DNA of 64,000 nucleotides from CALCMJ01 sp964475415 (GCA_964475415.1 CAYYWZ010000002.1:1-64000), one strand, 5' to 3'; counted from the first letter of the stretch, positions 1 to 8,718 are shown. Made by a program: numbers and translations. The notes: generated by a model not told the origin, from the sequence alone.

Positions 1-25
1 CTAACTCAGAAATATAATCATCCCA

Positions 26-2293
26 TTAGTTCGTAAAATAGGATAGTGTCTCTGAGTCTATATTATTAGTAGAATTAATCTCACCTCCACTAGATGATAA
101 AATAGTACACGTATAATTGACCAAACCAAAAGTATTGGATGGATCGTAGAGGGCTTCAAATCCTAAAGATGAACTGCTTGATCCAGTTACAACTGAATTT
201 GTATTCCATATATGGAAATTTGGATTCGAGTTGTCATAAGTCCATACAGAATTATTAACTGTGTAAGGACCTATAGATATGCCATTAGGATCCCAGGTTA
301 TTTGCAGTTTGAAGTCTTTAGGTAAAACTACATTTATAGCGCCTTCTGTATCATAGCCTTCGACTTCTTGAACACGAAGTTCCCAGTAGGTAGTTGTAGG
401 CCCATTAGCGATGCTTGGTAGTAGGGATTGTGTTATAGCAAGATCTGCACAGAAAACGCAAGGATCTAACTCGTCACATAAGCCGTCTTCATCTATATCT
501 AATGCTACGCCTGTACAATTACAATCTAAATCTATATTGTCATCAGAAGTGCAAGGATTACCATCATCGCAAGGGAAATAGTGTCCATATCTTGGTTCTT
601 CTTCTCCCCATTCTAGCGCACCTCTATCTGGCATTCCATCAGAAACAAAAGGAGCATTCAGGTGTGTTAATGGTTCTCCACTATCTATAACATTAGATCC
701 AGGCAATGGCATAAAGTCTCTTTCATTAGTGCTATATTCTGTAGGGTAGGGATCAGGTAGTGCTATGTTTTCAAAATCACTAAATGCGACCTCTATTGCA
801 TTCATTTCTAAAATGCCACTTGCATTGAGCACAGGGACATTGGCGTATCGAATATTATTCCATTTGAACCATTCTGTATTTGTCTGTCCACCTCTAGTAG
901 AATAATAAGCTCCATAGTCCCAGTTGTCTTCACTGCTACCTACAAGTCCAAACAATTCAAAACAATACCTAGATGCTAGAATAAGATTATTTCTGTAATA
1001 GGTGTTTTGCCAGCCTGTAGTAGATTGAGTTGCATTTTCGTCACTGACCATAGTATTATGTGCAACTATAATTCCCGATGGTCCTCTGTTCATCTTGAGA
1101 GCTGTATTTTCCAAATTGAATATAATATTTCTAAATATGTATACGGGTCCACCGTATACAGGAGCTATACTGATGCCAGCCCTTCCATTAAAGCAACGAT
1201 TTTGATATATACGTGTATTAGATATGGTTCCATCTACCTCTATATGATCGTCTATAATATTTATTATATCATTGTTATGAATATCTAGAGCATAAGAAGT
1301 TTCGTAAGCTGGTCCATCAGTAGATACACCGTCGGCAAAATTCTTTATAGTATTATAACTTACTACATTTGTATTTCCTCTGATGTCAATGGCACGTTCA
1401 TTTGGAATTCCTGTTGATGGCCATATACTTCTTCCTATCATTAAGTTATTAGTAATATACTGATCAGATTCTAATCCAAATTCTCTTCTATTGACATAGG
1501 CATAATCTATATCCTTAATAATGTTATTTCTGGCGGTAACAAACTGTGCGTTTTGCGCATCTATACCTCTTTCACCATTTTGTATAGTAAACCCATCTAT
1601 AATGATATGGGCAATAGTATTATTAAATTCCCCAAGGGTTACTATCCCTGCATTAGTATTGTTCCCATCTATAACAGCTTGGTGTAATGCTTGACTTTGG
1701 AAACTAATGAGATTCATGTTGTCACCACTTGTGAGTAAAGTGAAAGGTGTATAATTTCCGGGAAGTACGATGAAATGGTCCCCAGGGATAGCATTATCAG
1801 CTGCTACTTGTAAGCCTAGATATGGATTTGCTTCAGTTCCATCGCCTCCTCCATTTCCTGGTGCAACATATCGAGTATTCACAGCACTGGGTTCTGGAAT
1901 AGACTTGGTACTAATCGTTATATCTGAAGTACTTCCTCCGCCATCTGGATCGAGTAAAATAAGTTGGATATCATATGCTGTAGATGGTTCTAGGTGCATA
2001 ATGCTTCCTGCATGATAATTTCTTGTTGTAGTATTTCCATCTATAACCAATCCAGGATAAGCACGCATGGTCCTAGCTGCAGGCTGGTAATCGGACTGAT
2101 TTTGTTCTTTGTAGAAAATAGTAAGCTCGCTATTTAGATTGTCATCCCCTGAAATAACTAAATGTATTCCTATATTGTTAAAGGTGGGATAAGAGTCTGT
2201 ACTAGATATACTTACGGCGTTTTGACTAGCCATGTAAAATACAGATGTCAATAGAATTAGACAAGTAACTAGGCAGTTTTTATAATTCATCAA
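26..2293 (-). CDS. Secreted parallel beta-helix protein with FN3-like and DUF11-like domains
   Basis: Secreted protein of unknown substrate. The first ~24 residues form a signal peptide (MMNYKN, then a hydrophobic stretch, cut near ASQNA). Residues ~28-135 look like a fibronectin-III-type domain (STAYDIQLIL). From ~145 (YVAPGNGGGDGT) to ~500 there is a right-handed parallel beta-helix with many N-rich strand-turn repeats (NNTIAHIIIDGFTIQNG), as in DUF1565 and polysaccharide-lyase-like proteins. Around residue 600 an acidic DIDEDGLCDELDPC segment resembles a thrombospondin type-3 calcium site, and the C-terminus (from about ADLAITQS) resembles a DUF11 domain. No Por- or CHU_C-type sorting signal is visible although such proteins usually have one. 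Catalytic residues cannot be assigned; adhesion or glycan binding is equally possible. It is monocistronic and divergent from the cytochrome gene. Confidence 0.75.
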   Translation of the reverse strand: MMNYKNCLVTCLILLTSVFYMASQNAVSISSTDSYPTFNNIGIHLVISGDDNLNSELTIFYKEQNQSDYQPAARTMRAYPGLVIDGNTTTRNYHAGSIMHLEPSTAYDIQLILLDPDGGGSTSDITISTKSIPEPSAVNTRYVAPGNGGGDGTEANPYLGLQVAADNAIPGDHFIVLPGNYTPFTLLTSGDNMNLISFQSQALHQAVIDGNNTNAGIVTLGEFNNTIAHIIIDGFTIQNGERGIDAQNAQFVTARNNIIKDIDYAYVNRREFGLESDQYITNNLMIGRSIWPSTGIPNERAIDIRGNTNVVSYNTIKNFADGVSTDGPAYETSYALDIHNNDIINIIDDHIEVDGTISNTRIYQNRCFNGRAGISIAPVYGGPVYIFRNIIFNLENTALKMNRGPSGIIVAHNTMVSDENATQSTTGWQNTYYRNNLILASRYCFELFGLVGSSEDNWDYGAYYSTRGGQTNTEWFKWNNIRYANVPVLNASGILEMNAIEVAFSDFENIALPDPYPTEYSTNERDFMPLPGSNVIDSGEPLTHLNAPFVSDGMPDRGALEWGEEEPRYGHYFPCDDGNPCTSDDNIDLDCNCTGVALDIDEDGLCDELDPCVFCADLAITQSLLPSIANGPTTTYWELRVQEVEGYDTEGAINVVLPKDFKLQITWDPNGISIGPYTVNNSVWTYDNSNPNFHIWNTNSVVTGSSSSSLGFEALYDPSNTFGLVNYTCTILSSSGGEINSTNNIDSETLSYFTN

Positions 2294-2528
2294 ATTAGCT
2301 TTATATACAGAAACCTAAGATAGTAAGCTTATTGTTTTTGAGCATAATGGTATACCCTTAATAGTCTAATAGCTTATGTTAAACTTATATAGAATGGATA
2401 TATTGATATTGTAATCTAGGTAGATTAATTAAAACATACTGATAAATAAGGAATAAAATTATTATATCTAATCTATTAGAATTCTAAAATTTTTCATCTT
2501 CTTATGCATATTATTTCATGTTCTTGTA

Positions 2529-2536
2529 TAGATTTG
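2529..2536 (+). promoter_or_regulatory. Bacteroidota -7 promoter element (TAGATTTG)
   Basis: Matches the Bacteroidota housekeeping -7 consensus TAnnTTTG, 16 bases before the ATG of the lipoprotein cytochrome. No convincing -33 TTTG is seen at the usual distance, so this is a motif call only. Confidence 0.4.
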
Positions 2537-2552
2537 TAAAAAGATTGAACTG

Positions 2553-3080
2553 ATGAAAATTAACATTGCCGCTCTATTTATTTTTTGTTGTCTAATAATG
2601 ATTGTTTCATGTGGGGGAGATTCTAATAAAAATACTTCTGCAGAAAAAACTACAACAAGTACCAAGAAATCTAAGTCCGTATTAGACGAGATGAAAGATT
2701 TGAAATCTGAGAAAAAGGAAGCGCCAGTAAAAAAATCTACAAGTTCCACATCTGAAGAGGCTCAAGATGATCAAAATGCGGAGGGAGCTACTCCTGAGCA
2801 ATTGGCAAAAGCAGAATCTATAATAAAGGGAGTATCCAAAGGCGATCTTGACGATATCGATCCCAAGAAGTTATTCAAAATTAATTGTGCACTCTGTCAC
2901 GGTTTTAAGGGTAACATGATGGTCAATGGTGCAAAGGATCTGACAAAGTCTGAAATCTCTATGAAGGAGGCAGTAGCTCAGATTTACCACGGCAAAGGAT
3001 TAATGACGCCTTACAAAGGAATATTATCTGATGCAGAAATTGTAGCTGTGGCTAAATACGCTGAAACTTTGCGAAAATAA
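2553..3080 (+). CDS. Lipoprotein c-type cytochrome
   Basis: Membrane-anchored monohaem electron carrier. The N-terminus is a lipoprotein signal with lipobox IVSC (Cys20), followed by a ~70-residue Ser/Thr/Lys/Glu-rich linker. The C-terminal ~80 residues are a class I cytochrome c domain: haem-binding CALCH (Cys112, Cys115, His116) and a plausible distal ligand Met151 in KGLMTPYK, ending in the amphipathic helix DAEIVAVAKYAETL. It stands alone, so its redox partner cannot be inferred. The ATG at 2553 gives an intact lipoprotein signal, which supports this start. The haem domain is a strong call; the physiological role is unknown. Confidence 0.85.
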   Translation: MKINIAALFIFCCLIMIVSCGGDSNKNTSAEKTTTSTKKSKSVLDEMKDLKSEKKEAPVKKSTSSTSEEAQDDQNAEGATPEQLAKAESIIKGVSKGDLDDIDPKKLFKINCALCHGFKGNMMVNGAKDLTKSEISMKEAVAQIYHGKGLMTPYKGILSDAEIVAVAKYAETLRK

Positions 3081-3114
3081 GCCCTTTACTCACTTATTCT
3101 TATTATTAAGAAAT

Positions 3115-3139
3115 TTTTAATCTATTGTAAAGATTAAAA
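3115..3139. promoter_or_regulatory. Perfect 9-bp AT-rich inverted repeat
   Basis: TTTTAATCT and AGATTAAAA flank a 7-base loop, 30 bases before the CHAP gene and 35 after the cytochrome stop codon. It could be a weak terminator or an operator. There is no T-run clean enough to decide. Confidence 0.35.
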
Positions 3140-3168
3140 CATGCATTTATTCTGTTCTATAACTAGAA

Positions 3169-3864
3169 ATGAACAAAGCTAAATTTATCTCCCTACTTAT
3201 ATCACTTGCAATTGCTAGTACTGTATTGTATAAGTTTGTAGTGCAACCTAATCCAGAGATATTTTCTTTTGATATAGAATGGCCCTCTTTTGATTATAGC
3301 AAAAAAGAAAAAAGCGACACAAAGAATTCTTCTTCGAAAACTAAGGTAAAGTCTAATGTCAAAACCAATTCCAAAGTAGGAAAAGTTATAGACAACTTTA
3401 ATGGAGTCAATATCTATTATAATGGTAGAGTGAAAAATGTCCTAGGTAGAAATGTAACCTCGGATGGTTATAATCTAGGACTGAAGTACCAATGTGTAGA
3501 ATTTGTCAAAAGGTATTACTACGAATACTATAATCATAAGATGCCTGATAGCTATGGTCATGCTAAAGACTTTTTCGAATATGGTTTAGCGGATGGTGGC
3601 TATAGCAAAAAAAGAGATTTGTTCCAGTACAGAAATGGTAGTGAAATTAAACCTAGAGTAGGAGATATACTCATTTTTGGAGCTGCCTCATTTAATCCTT
3701 ATGGACATGTAGCTATCATTTCTAAGGTAACTAGTAATTCTGTGACTATTGCCCAGCAAAATCCTGGTATCGGCAATAAGAGTAGACAAATCTTTTCTCT
3801 GGCAGAAAATAATGGTGGCTGGTGGATAAGACATGACCATATCAAAGGATGGTTGCATAAGTAG
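3169..3864 (+). CDS. CHAP-domain cysteine peptidase/amidase, membrane anchored
   Basis: Probable cell-wall amidase or endopeptidase of the CHAP (NlpC/P60-like) superfamily. Residues ~5-25 form one membrane anchor or uncleaved signal, followed by a Lys/Ser-rich spacer (~45-70). The catalytic domain shows Cys109 in LKYQCVEFVKRYYYEYY, His180 in NPYGHVAIIS and a polar residue in AQQNPG. A second, shorter copy lies at 20053-20607 and shares the motifs GYNLGL, CVEF, YNHKMP and YGHAKDFF, so the two are clear paralogues. CHAP domains usually cleave peptidoglycan cross-links; the substrate here is inferred. No immunity protein or phage genes lie nearby, so a lysin or toxin role is not supported. Confidence 0.8.
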   Translation: MNKAKFISLLISLAIASTVLYKFVVQPNPEIFSFDIEWPSFDYSKKEKSDTKNSSSKTKVKSNVKTNSKVGKVIDNFNGVNIYYNGRVKNVLGRNVTSDGYNLGLKYQCVEFVKRYYYEYYNHKMPDSYGHAKDFFEYGLADGGYSKKRDLFQYRNGSEIKPRVGDILIFGAASFNPYGHVAIISKVTSNSVTIAQQNPGIGNKSRQIFSLAENNGGWWIRHDHIKGWLHK

Positions 3865-3893
3865 ATTCACACAAATCAATAGTTATGAGGCTG

Positions 3894-3924
3894 TTTGTAG
3901 TCCCCCGAACACAAACCAATATTT
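3894..3924. repeat. Hairpin repeat copy 1 flanking doxX
   Basis: TTTGTAG, a C-rich loop, then ACAAACC and AATATTT. The arrangement nearly matches the copy at 4436-4467. The two copies lie on either side of the doxX gene in the same orientation. This copy has a decayed stem (TTTGT/ACAAA). Confidence 0.5.
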
Positions 3925-3950
3925 TCAGTTCATATTAAGAACAGTAATCC

Positions 3951-4358
3951 TTATCCGAACAACCTCTTATCCAAGGAGTATTTGCCACTTCCCATAAGAA
4001 ATAGAACAAAATACATGGCAAAATAAATTAATGCCAACTCTTTCTTACCAATAGGGTCAGCTCCATGAACTATGAAAGCAGCTACTAGCATTGTGATTAT
4101 TAAAGGAATAGTAGCTAGTCTTGTACCTAAGCCTATAACAATAAGAATGGCACAGATTACTTCTGCAAAAATAGTCAAAACTAAAGAAGGACCTGCACCT
4201 ATTCCTATAGGATCTCCAAAAGCTAAATCTCCTCCCATTAATTTCATTAGTTTAGGTATACCATGAGTTAGCATGTAACCTCCAGCAGCTATTCGAAGAA
4301 ACAATAGTCCCATATCCACTCTGGATTCTCGAATTGTAGTTGATAAATACTTTTTCAT
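3951..4358 (-). CDS. DoxX family membrane protein
   Basis: Small integral membrane protein of the DoxX/DUF4383 type with four predicted membrane segments (for example LFLRIAAGGYMLTHGIPKL near the N-terminus and ALIYFAMYFVLFLMG near the C-terminus). The N-terminal motif with HGIPKLM and the GDPIGIG loop are typical of DoxX. In other bacteria such proteins are linked to thiosulfate:quinone oxidoreductase or to oxidative-stress membrane complexes, but no partner lies here, so the function is open. The gene is convergent with the CHAP gene and divergent from the tryptophan operon, and is bracketed by two copies of a hairpin repeat. Confidence 0.8.
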   Translation of the reverse strand: MKKYLSTTIRESRVDMGLLFLRIAAGGYMLTHGIPKLMKLMGGDLAFGDPIGIGAGPSLVLTIFAEVICAILIVIGLGTRLATIPLIITMLVAAFIVHGADPIGKKELALIYFAMYFVLFLMGSGKYSLDKRLFG

Positions 4359-4435
4359 ATTAGTCTATTGTAATAGTTTTAAATTTAAAATCTTGTTCCT
4401 ATCAAAGTTAAAATAATATTCAACACAGGAAGCTA

Positions 4436-4467
4436 TTTGTAGCCCCCCTTACTACAAACCAATATTT
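4436..4467. repeat. Hairpin repeat copy 2 flanking doxX
   Basis: Perfect 7-bp stem TTTGTAG / CTACAAA around a 9-base C-rich loop, followed by CCAATATTT, the same tail as the copy at 3894. The shared sequence outside the stem argues for a repeated element rather than a chance palindrome. Confidence 0.55.
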
Positions 4468-4471
4468 ATCA

Positions 4472-4492
4472 TGTTAGTTAGAACTACTAACA
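4472..4492. promoter_or_regulatory. Inverted repeat TGTTAGT-N7-ACTAACA upstream of tryptophan operon
   Basis: Perfect 7-bp palindrome with a 7-base spacer, 66 bases before the first gene of the operon. Possible upstream regulator site; no other evidence. Confidence 0.3.
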
Positions 4493-4516
4493 ACAATCAC
4501 TTTTATTTCTAAACAA

Positions 4517-4540
4517 TAATTTGTAGATTTATACAAATTA
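4517..4540. promoter_or_regulatory. Candidate IclR operator: TAATTTGTA-N6-TACAAATTA
   Basis: Perfect 9-bp inverted repeat with a 6-base spacer, ending 18 bases before the first start codon of the tryptophan operon. The second gene of that operon encodes an IclR regulator, and IclR proteins bind short palindromes over their target promoters. The position suits an operator. Binding itself is inference. Confidence 0.45.
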
Positions 4541-4558
4541 AAAACACCGTTTCACATA

Positions 4559-5332
4559 ATGAAACACTATATGAATTATAATTTAATTGCAAATAAGCTA
4601 GATCACGCGGCACGCTATGCTAAGAGCATAGAACAAATCAGCGTAGCACAGAAATTTGGTCTAGAAGAATCCTATGCCATACAGTCTATCTCTATAGGGA
4701 AAAGATATGAGAGAGGAGAACAGAAGACAGGAATCAAATTAGGCTTTACTAGTAAAGCCAAAATGGAACAAATGGGCGTCCATGATATGATATGGGGAAG
4801 GCTGACTAGTAAGATGAAATATGATGATGGATCTAGTTTGTTGAAGTCAGATTTTATTCATCCTAGAGCAGAGCCTGAGATTGCCTTTCATTTATCGAAG
4901 GACGTAGATAAGCTTTTATCAAAGGAGAATTATCTTGACTATATAGATGGTGTAGCCGTAGCTATAGAAATTATAGACTCCAGATTCACTAATTTTAAAT
5001 TTTCACTAGAGGATGTCATAGCGGATAATTGTTCTTCTTCAGGCTATATAGTAGGTGAGTGGATGGATGCCAAGACCAATTTACAAGATCTCAAAATCGA
5101 ATTACTTGTTGATGGTTCAGTAGTTCAACAAGGTAACTCTAATGCTATACTGGGTAATCCTCTAGAATCTTTGTTTGCAGCCTCTAGACTTGCTCTAGAG
5201 AATGGAGAGCAGCTATCTAAGGGGCAGCTTATTTTAGCAGGTGCCGCTACACCAGCAGTTTATATAGAAGTTGGTCAAGTTGTAAAAGCTACTGCAGAAA
5301 GTTTAGGAGCGGTAAGTATCCAAGTAAAGTAA
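4559..5332 (+). CDS. 2-keto-4-pentenoate hydratase / 4-oxalocrotonate decarboxylase family enzyme
   Basis: Lower-pathway enzyme of the MhpD/XylI fold (fumarylacetoacetate hydrolase superfamily). Family features include the N-terminal helix with YAIQ, the loop KLGFTSKAKMEQMGV, the metal-site region PRAEPEIAFHL and AIEIIDSRF, and LILAGAATPAVYIEVG at the end. 257 residues is the normal length. In this operon the likely substrate is 4-oxalocrotonate (2-oxo-3-hexenedioate) released by the RidA-type deaminase, so decarboxylation (NbaG-like) is the favoured reaction. Hydration of 2-oxopent-4-enoate cannot be excluded, because the two activities share this fold. An in-frame ATG at 4571 is an alternative start. 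It ends 3 bases before the IclR gene. Confidence 0.8.
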   Translation: MKHYMNYNLIANKLDHAARYAKSIEQISVAQKFGLEESYAIQSISIGKRYERGEQKTGIKLGFTSKAKMEQMGVHDMIWGRLTSKMKYDDGSSLLKSDFIHPRAEPEIAFHLSKDVDKLLSKENYLDYIDGVAVAIEIIDSRFTNFKFSLEDVIADNCSSSGYIVGEWMDAKTNLQDLKIELLVDGSVVQQGNSNAILGNPLESLFAASRLALENGEQLSKGQLILAGAATPAVYIEVGQVVKATAESLGAVSIQVK

Positions 5333-5335
5333 ATA

Positions 5336-6109
5336 ATGGAAACTACAAAAACGCTAAATGCATCTGTTCTGAAAGCTATAGGCTTGCTTAACTATTTTTC
5401 TCAAGAGAAACCTTCATGGGGTGTACGTGAATTGGCAACAGCTACAGGTGCAAATCAAAGTACTACTTACAGGCTAATGGCGTCTTTGGCTTCACAAGGT
5501 ATTTTACAACAGAATCCAGAAACAGAAAAATATCATCTAGGACTTAAATTGTTTGAATTAGGCAACAGGGTAAATATTAAAACTTCGCTAGTCAATATAA
5601 CGCATCCTTGTCTTCAGAAAGTTACAGAAGAAATAAAGGAAACCGTTCACCTCGGAGTACTACAAGCTTATGAAGTACTCATGGTAGATAAGATTGCAAG
5701 CCCGATGGGACTACAGTTAAAATCTTCTGTAGGTATGTATAGTCCTGCTTACTGCACAGGAATAGGGAAAATGTTACTGGCTTATTTGTCAGATCGTGAG
5801 ATCAAAGCATATCTTAAACATATTCCTCTAGTGAAGAGAACAAGTTTTACGATAGCTTCTAAATCTAAACTTAAAAAAGAACTTAAAAAAATTAAAGAAC
5901 AGTCCTTTGCTATAGATCGGCAAGAATTAGAGCTAGGTCTTATCTGTGTTGCCGTTCCTGTATTCAATGCCGAAGGTAAATTGATTGCTGCTATGAGTGC
6001 TGCTGGTCCAGCAGATAGGTTTAGAGAAGAAGCAATAGAGGATTATGTCGCTATTCTTACTTCAGGAGCCCGCGAAATACAAGAACAGATCGGCACATTT
6101 AACTTATAA
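5336..6109 (+). CDS. IclR family transcriptional regulator
   Basis: Likely regulator of the tryptophan-degradation operon in which it sits. Residues ~5-65 form the winged helix-turn-helix (WGVRELATATGANQSTTYRLMASLASQGIL, read in parts), and ~80-250 form the IclR effector-binding domain with the typical GKMLLAYLSD and CVAVPVFNAEGKLIAAMSAAGP stretches. Length and domain order are standard for the family. Its gene follows the hydratase by 3 bases and precedes the dioxygenase by 15, so it is co-transcribed with its presumed targets. The effector is unknown; tryptophan, kynurenine or a later intermediate is plausible. The palindrome at 4517-4540 is its best candidate operator. Confidence 0.9.
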   Translation: METTKTLNASVLKAIGLLNYFSQEKPSWGVRELATATGANQSTTYRLMASLASQGILQQNPETEKYHLGLKLFELGNRVNIKTSLVNITHPCLQKVTEEIKETVHLGVLQAYEVLMVDKIASPMGLQLKSSVGMYSPAYCTGIGKMLLAYLSDREIKAYLKHIPLVKRTSFTIASKSKLKKELKKIKEQSFAIDRQELELGLICVAVPVFNAEGKLIAAMSAAGPADRFREEAIEDYVAILTSGAREIQEQIGTFNL

Positions 6110-6124
6110 TTTGTCAATAATATT

Positions 6125-7231
6125 ATGGAAGAAAAATATAGTACGATACATTATAAAAATTATCTAGGACTCGATAAGATCTTAGATGCTCAACAGCTGA
6201 GAAGTGCAGATCTAGAAGAAAATCCTGCACATGAGGAGATGTTGTTTATAATCGTCCACCAGGTTTATGAGTTATGGTTTAAGCAAATTATTCATGAGCT
6301 AGAATCTGTACTGAGTTTATTCAAGACAGATAATGTAGATGAGCGAAATATAGGAACCTCTATAAGTCGACTGGATAGAATTATAGAGATACAAAAATTA
6401 TTAGTAGATCAGATAGGAATTATGGAGACCATGACGCCACTTGATTTCTTAGATTTCAGAAATTATCTTTTTCCAGCCTCTGGCTTCCAGAGTTTTCAGT
6501 TTAGAAAAATAGAGACCCTGCTAGGCTTGCAAGAGAAAAAAAGATTGACCTACAATGGTTGTCCTTTTTCTTCAGTATTTTCTGAGGAAAAGAAAATAGA
6601 GCTTAAAGAAATAGAATCTTCTTTTTCTCTTTTCGAAGCTATAGAGCAATGGCTAGAGCGTACTCCTTTTCTTAAGTTAGGTAGTTTTAATTTTATCGAA
6701 GAATATACAGCTGCTGTTAAGCGGATGATTAATAAAGAGCAAGACGCCATTATAAAATCTCAGTATCTAGATGCGCAAGAAAAAGAAATGCGCCAGAAGA
6801 TGCTTGGTAATACAGAAACCTATTTTAAGTCAGTGCTCAATAAAGAAGCACACGACAAGATGGTTGCTGAGGGCGAATTAAGAATGTCTTACGAAGCTTC
6901 TCTCGCTGCTTTGCTTATCAACCTTTATAGAGATGAACCCTTGTTCCATCTGCCGTTCAAATTGCTGACCTGCATAGTGGAAATAGATGATGCATTGACA
7001 ACTTGGAGATATAGACATGCGCAGATGGTACTAAGAATGCTTGGAAATAAAGTGGGAACAGGAGGATCTTCTGGACACGCTTATCTCAATGCTACAGCTG
7101 AGAAGCATCATATATTTAAAGATTTACATAATGTCTCAACCTTGCTTATTCCTAGATCAGAACTTCCTATCTTACCTGATGATATAAAGAAGCAATTGAG
7201 TTTTTATTACACTACCCAGCAAGGTTCATAA
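6125..7231 (+). CDS. kynA: Tryptophan 2,3-dioxygenase
   Basis: Haem enzyme that opens the indole ring of L-tryptophan with O2 to give N-formylkynurenine, the first step of the kynurenine pathway. Key motifs are present: FIIVHQVYELWFKQ with the active-site His45 (the residue equivalent to His55 of the Xanthomonas enzyme) and WRYRHAQMVLRMLG with the proximal haem ligand His298, followed by the GTGGSSGHAYL substrate loop. At 368 residues it is longer than the ~280-300 of many proteobacterial enzymes and closer to the animal type, with an internal extension between ~150 and 250. It is followed after one base by the aldehyde dehydrogenase gene. Confidence is high from the motifs and from operon context. 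Confidence 0.96.
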   Translation: MEEKYSTIHYKNYLGLDKILDAQQLRSADLEENPAHEEMLFIIVHQVYELWFKQIIHELESVLSLFKTDNVDERNIGTSISRLDRIIEIQKLLVDQIGIMETMTPLDFLDFRNYLFPASGFQSFQFRKIETLLGLQEKKRLTYNGCPFSSVFSEEKKIELKEIESSFSLFEAIEQWLERTPFLKLGSFNFIEEYTAAVKRMINKEQDAIIKSQYLDAQEKEMRQKMLGNTETYFKSVLNKEAHDKMVAEGELRMSYEASLAALLINLYRDEPLFHLPFKLLTCIVEIDDALTTWRYRHAQMVLRMLGNKVGTGGSSGHAYLNATAEKHHIFKDLHNVSTLLIPRSELPILPDDIKKQLSFYYTTQQGS

Positions 7232-7232
7232 T

Positions 7233-8675
7233 ATGATCAAATTATCAAATTTTATAGATGGTAAATTAATAGATGCGCAAGCAGGTAAAACTTTGCCTTT
7301 ATACAATCCTGCAAAAGGGGAGCAATATGCTACTTTACCAGATTCGGGAGAGACTGACGTTGAACTAGCTGTAGCTGCGGCAAAGAAAGCTTTCCCTTTA
7401 TGGAGAGATACTTCTACAGATGAGCGATCTCGTATTATAACAAAAATAGCCGATCTGATAGAAGAGAAATTAGAAGTTCTTGCCTTAGCAGAAACGACAG
7501 ATAATGGTAAGCCATTATGGTTGTCTAAGTTGGTTGATATTCCTAGAGGTGCTAGTAATCTTAGGTTTTTTGCTCAGGCGATAACCCAGTTCACACAAGA
7601 GACTCATGAAATGCCAAGTGCTATCAATTATACGCTTAGACAACCGCTGGGTGTCGTATCATGTATTTCGCCATGGAACTTGCCTTTATATTTATTTACC
7701 TGGAAAATAGCTCCTGCAATCGCAGCTGGAAATACAGTAGTAGCAAAACCTTCAGAGGTGACACCCTATACGGCTTTTCTGCTATCAGAAATTTGTATAG
7801 AAGCAGGTCTGCCACCGGGAGTTCTTAATATCGTACATGGTAATGGAGATCCTGTAGGTGTAAGTATGACTACTCATAAAGATATCAAGGCCATATCCTT
7901 TACAGGAAGTACTAGGGTAGGGCGATCTATAGCTGGAACTGCTGCGCCACTATTTAAGAAGTATTCACTAGAAATGGGTGGTAAGAATCCCAATATTATT
8001 TTTAGTGATTGTGATTATGATAAGATGCTGAAGACTACAATAAATTCTTCTTTCTCTAACCAAGGACAGATATGTCTTTGTGGTTCTCGAATATTTGTCC
8101 AAGCCAATATATATGAGCAATTCATAAAAGACTTTGTAGACAAAGCTAAAAAGCTCAAGGTGGGTAACCCGATGACAGAAAGAATGAATATTGGAGCCAT
8201 CGTTTCTGAACAACATTACAAGAAAATTCTTTCTTATATAGAACTTGCCAAAGAAGAGGGAGGAACAATATTATGTGGAGGAAAGTCGGTGCATCCTGAA
8301 GGTCTAGAAGACGGCTGGTACATAGAGCCTACCATTATTGAAGGACTGCCGAATAGTTGTAGAACAAATCAGGAAGAAATATTTGGCCCTGTAGTGACCA
8401 TTATGCCTTTTGAAACCGAAGAGGAAGTTCTTGACCTTGCTAATGATACAGATTATGGATTATCTTGTACCATATGGACAGAAAATCTTGGTAGAGCACA
8501 TCGTATGGCAAATAAAATAGAGGCAGGCATTGTGTGGCTTAATACTTGGCTGCATAGAGATCTACGAACACCATTTGGAGGGATGAAAAACTCTGGTGTA
8601 GGTAGAGAAGGTGGATACGAAGCACTTCGATTTTTTACAGAAGCTAAAAACGTTTGTATCGCTTTTGACAAATAG
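7233..8675 (+). CDS. 2-aminomuconate 6-semialdehyde dehydrogenase
   Basis: NAD-dependent aldehyde dehydrogenase of the ALDH8/AMSDH type; here it probably oxidises 2-aminomuconate semialdehyde to 2-aminomuconate (AmnC/NbaE role). Seen in sequence: the PWNLPLYLFTWKIAPA cofactor region with Asn149, the FTGSTRVG NAD loop, Glu247 in LEMGGKNP, and catalytic Cys281 in NQGQICLCGSR. The C-L-C pattern after GQ is characteristic of the ALDH8A1/AMSDH branch rather than betaine-aldehyde dehydrogenases. 480 residues is the standard length. Position between the dioxygenase and 3-hydroxyanthranilate dioxygenase genes supports the substrate assignment, which is otherwise inferred. A 43-base gap follows before the next gene. 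Confidence 0.92.
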   Translation: MIKLSNFIDGKLIDAQAGKTLPLYNPAKGEQYATLPDSGETDVELAVAAAKKAFPLWRDTSTDERSRIITKIADLIEEKLEVLALAETTDNGKPLWLSKLVDIPRGASNLRFFAQAITQFTQETHEMPSAINYTLRQPLGVVSCISPWNLPLYLFTWKIAPAIAAGNTVVAKPSEVTPYTAFLLSEICIEAGLPPGVLNIVHGNGDPVGVSMTTHKDIKAISFTGSTRVGRSIAGTAAPLFKKYSLEMGGKNPNIIFSDCDYDKMLKTTINSSFSNQGQICLCGSRIFVQANIYEQFIKDFVDKAKKLKVGNPMTERMNIGAIVSEQHYKKILSYIELAKEEGGTILCGGKSVHPEGLEDGWYIEPTIIEGLPNSCRTNQEEIFGPVVTIMPFETEEEVLDLANDTDYGLSCTIWTENLGRAHRMANKIEAGIVWLNTWLHRDLRTPFGGMKNSGVGREGGYEALRFFTEAKNVCIAFDK

Positions 8676-8718
8676 AATAAATTGTATAATCAGATTTCTT
8701 AAATAAAATACAGATATC

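Noticed and set aside
1007..2015. Frames opposite the beta-helix gene
   Set aside because: They are shadows of the repeated strands on the other strand and have low-complexity composition.
3169..3864. Phage lysin or secreted toxin
   Set aside because: No phage, immunity or secretion-toxin genes are near, and the protein has its own membrane anchor, which fits a housekeeping wall enzyme.
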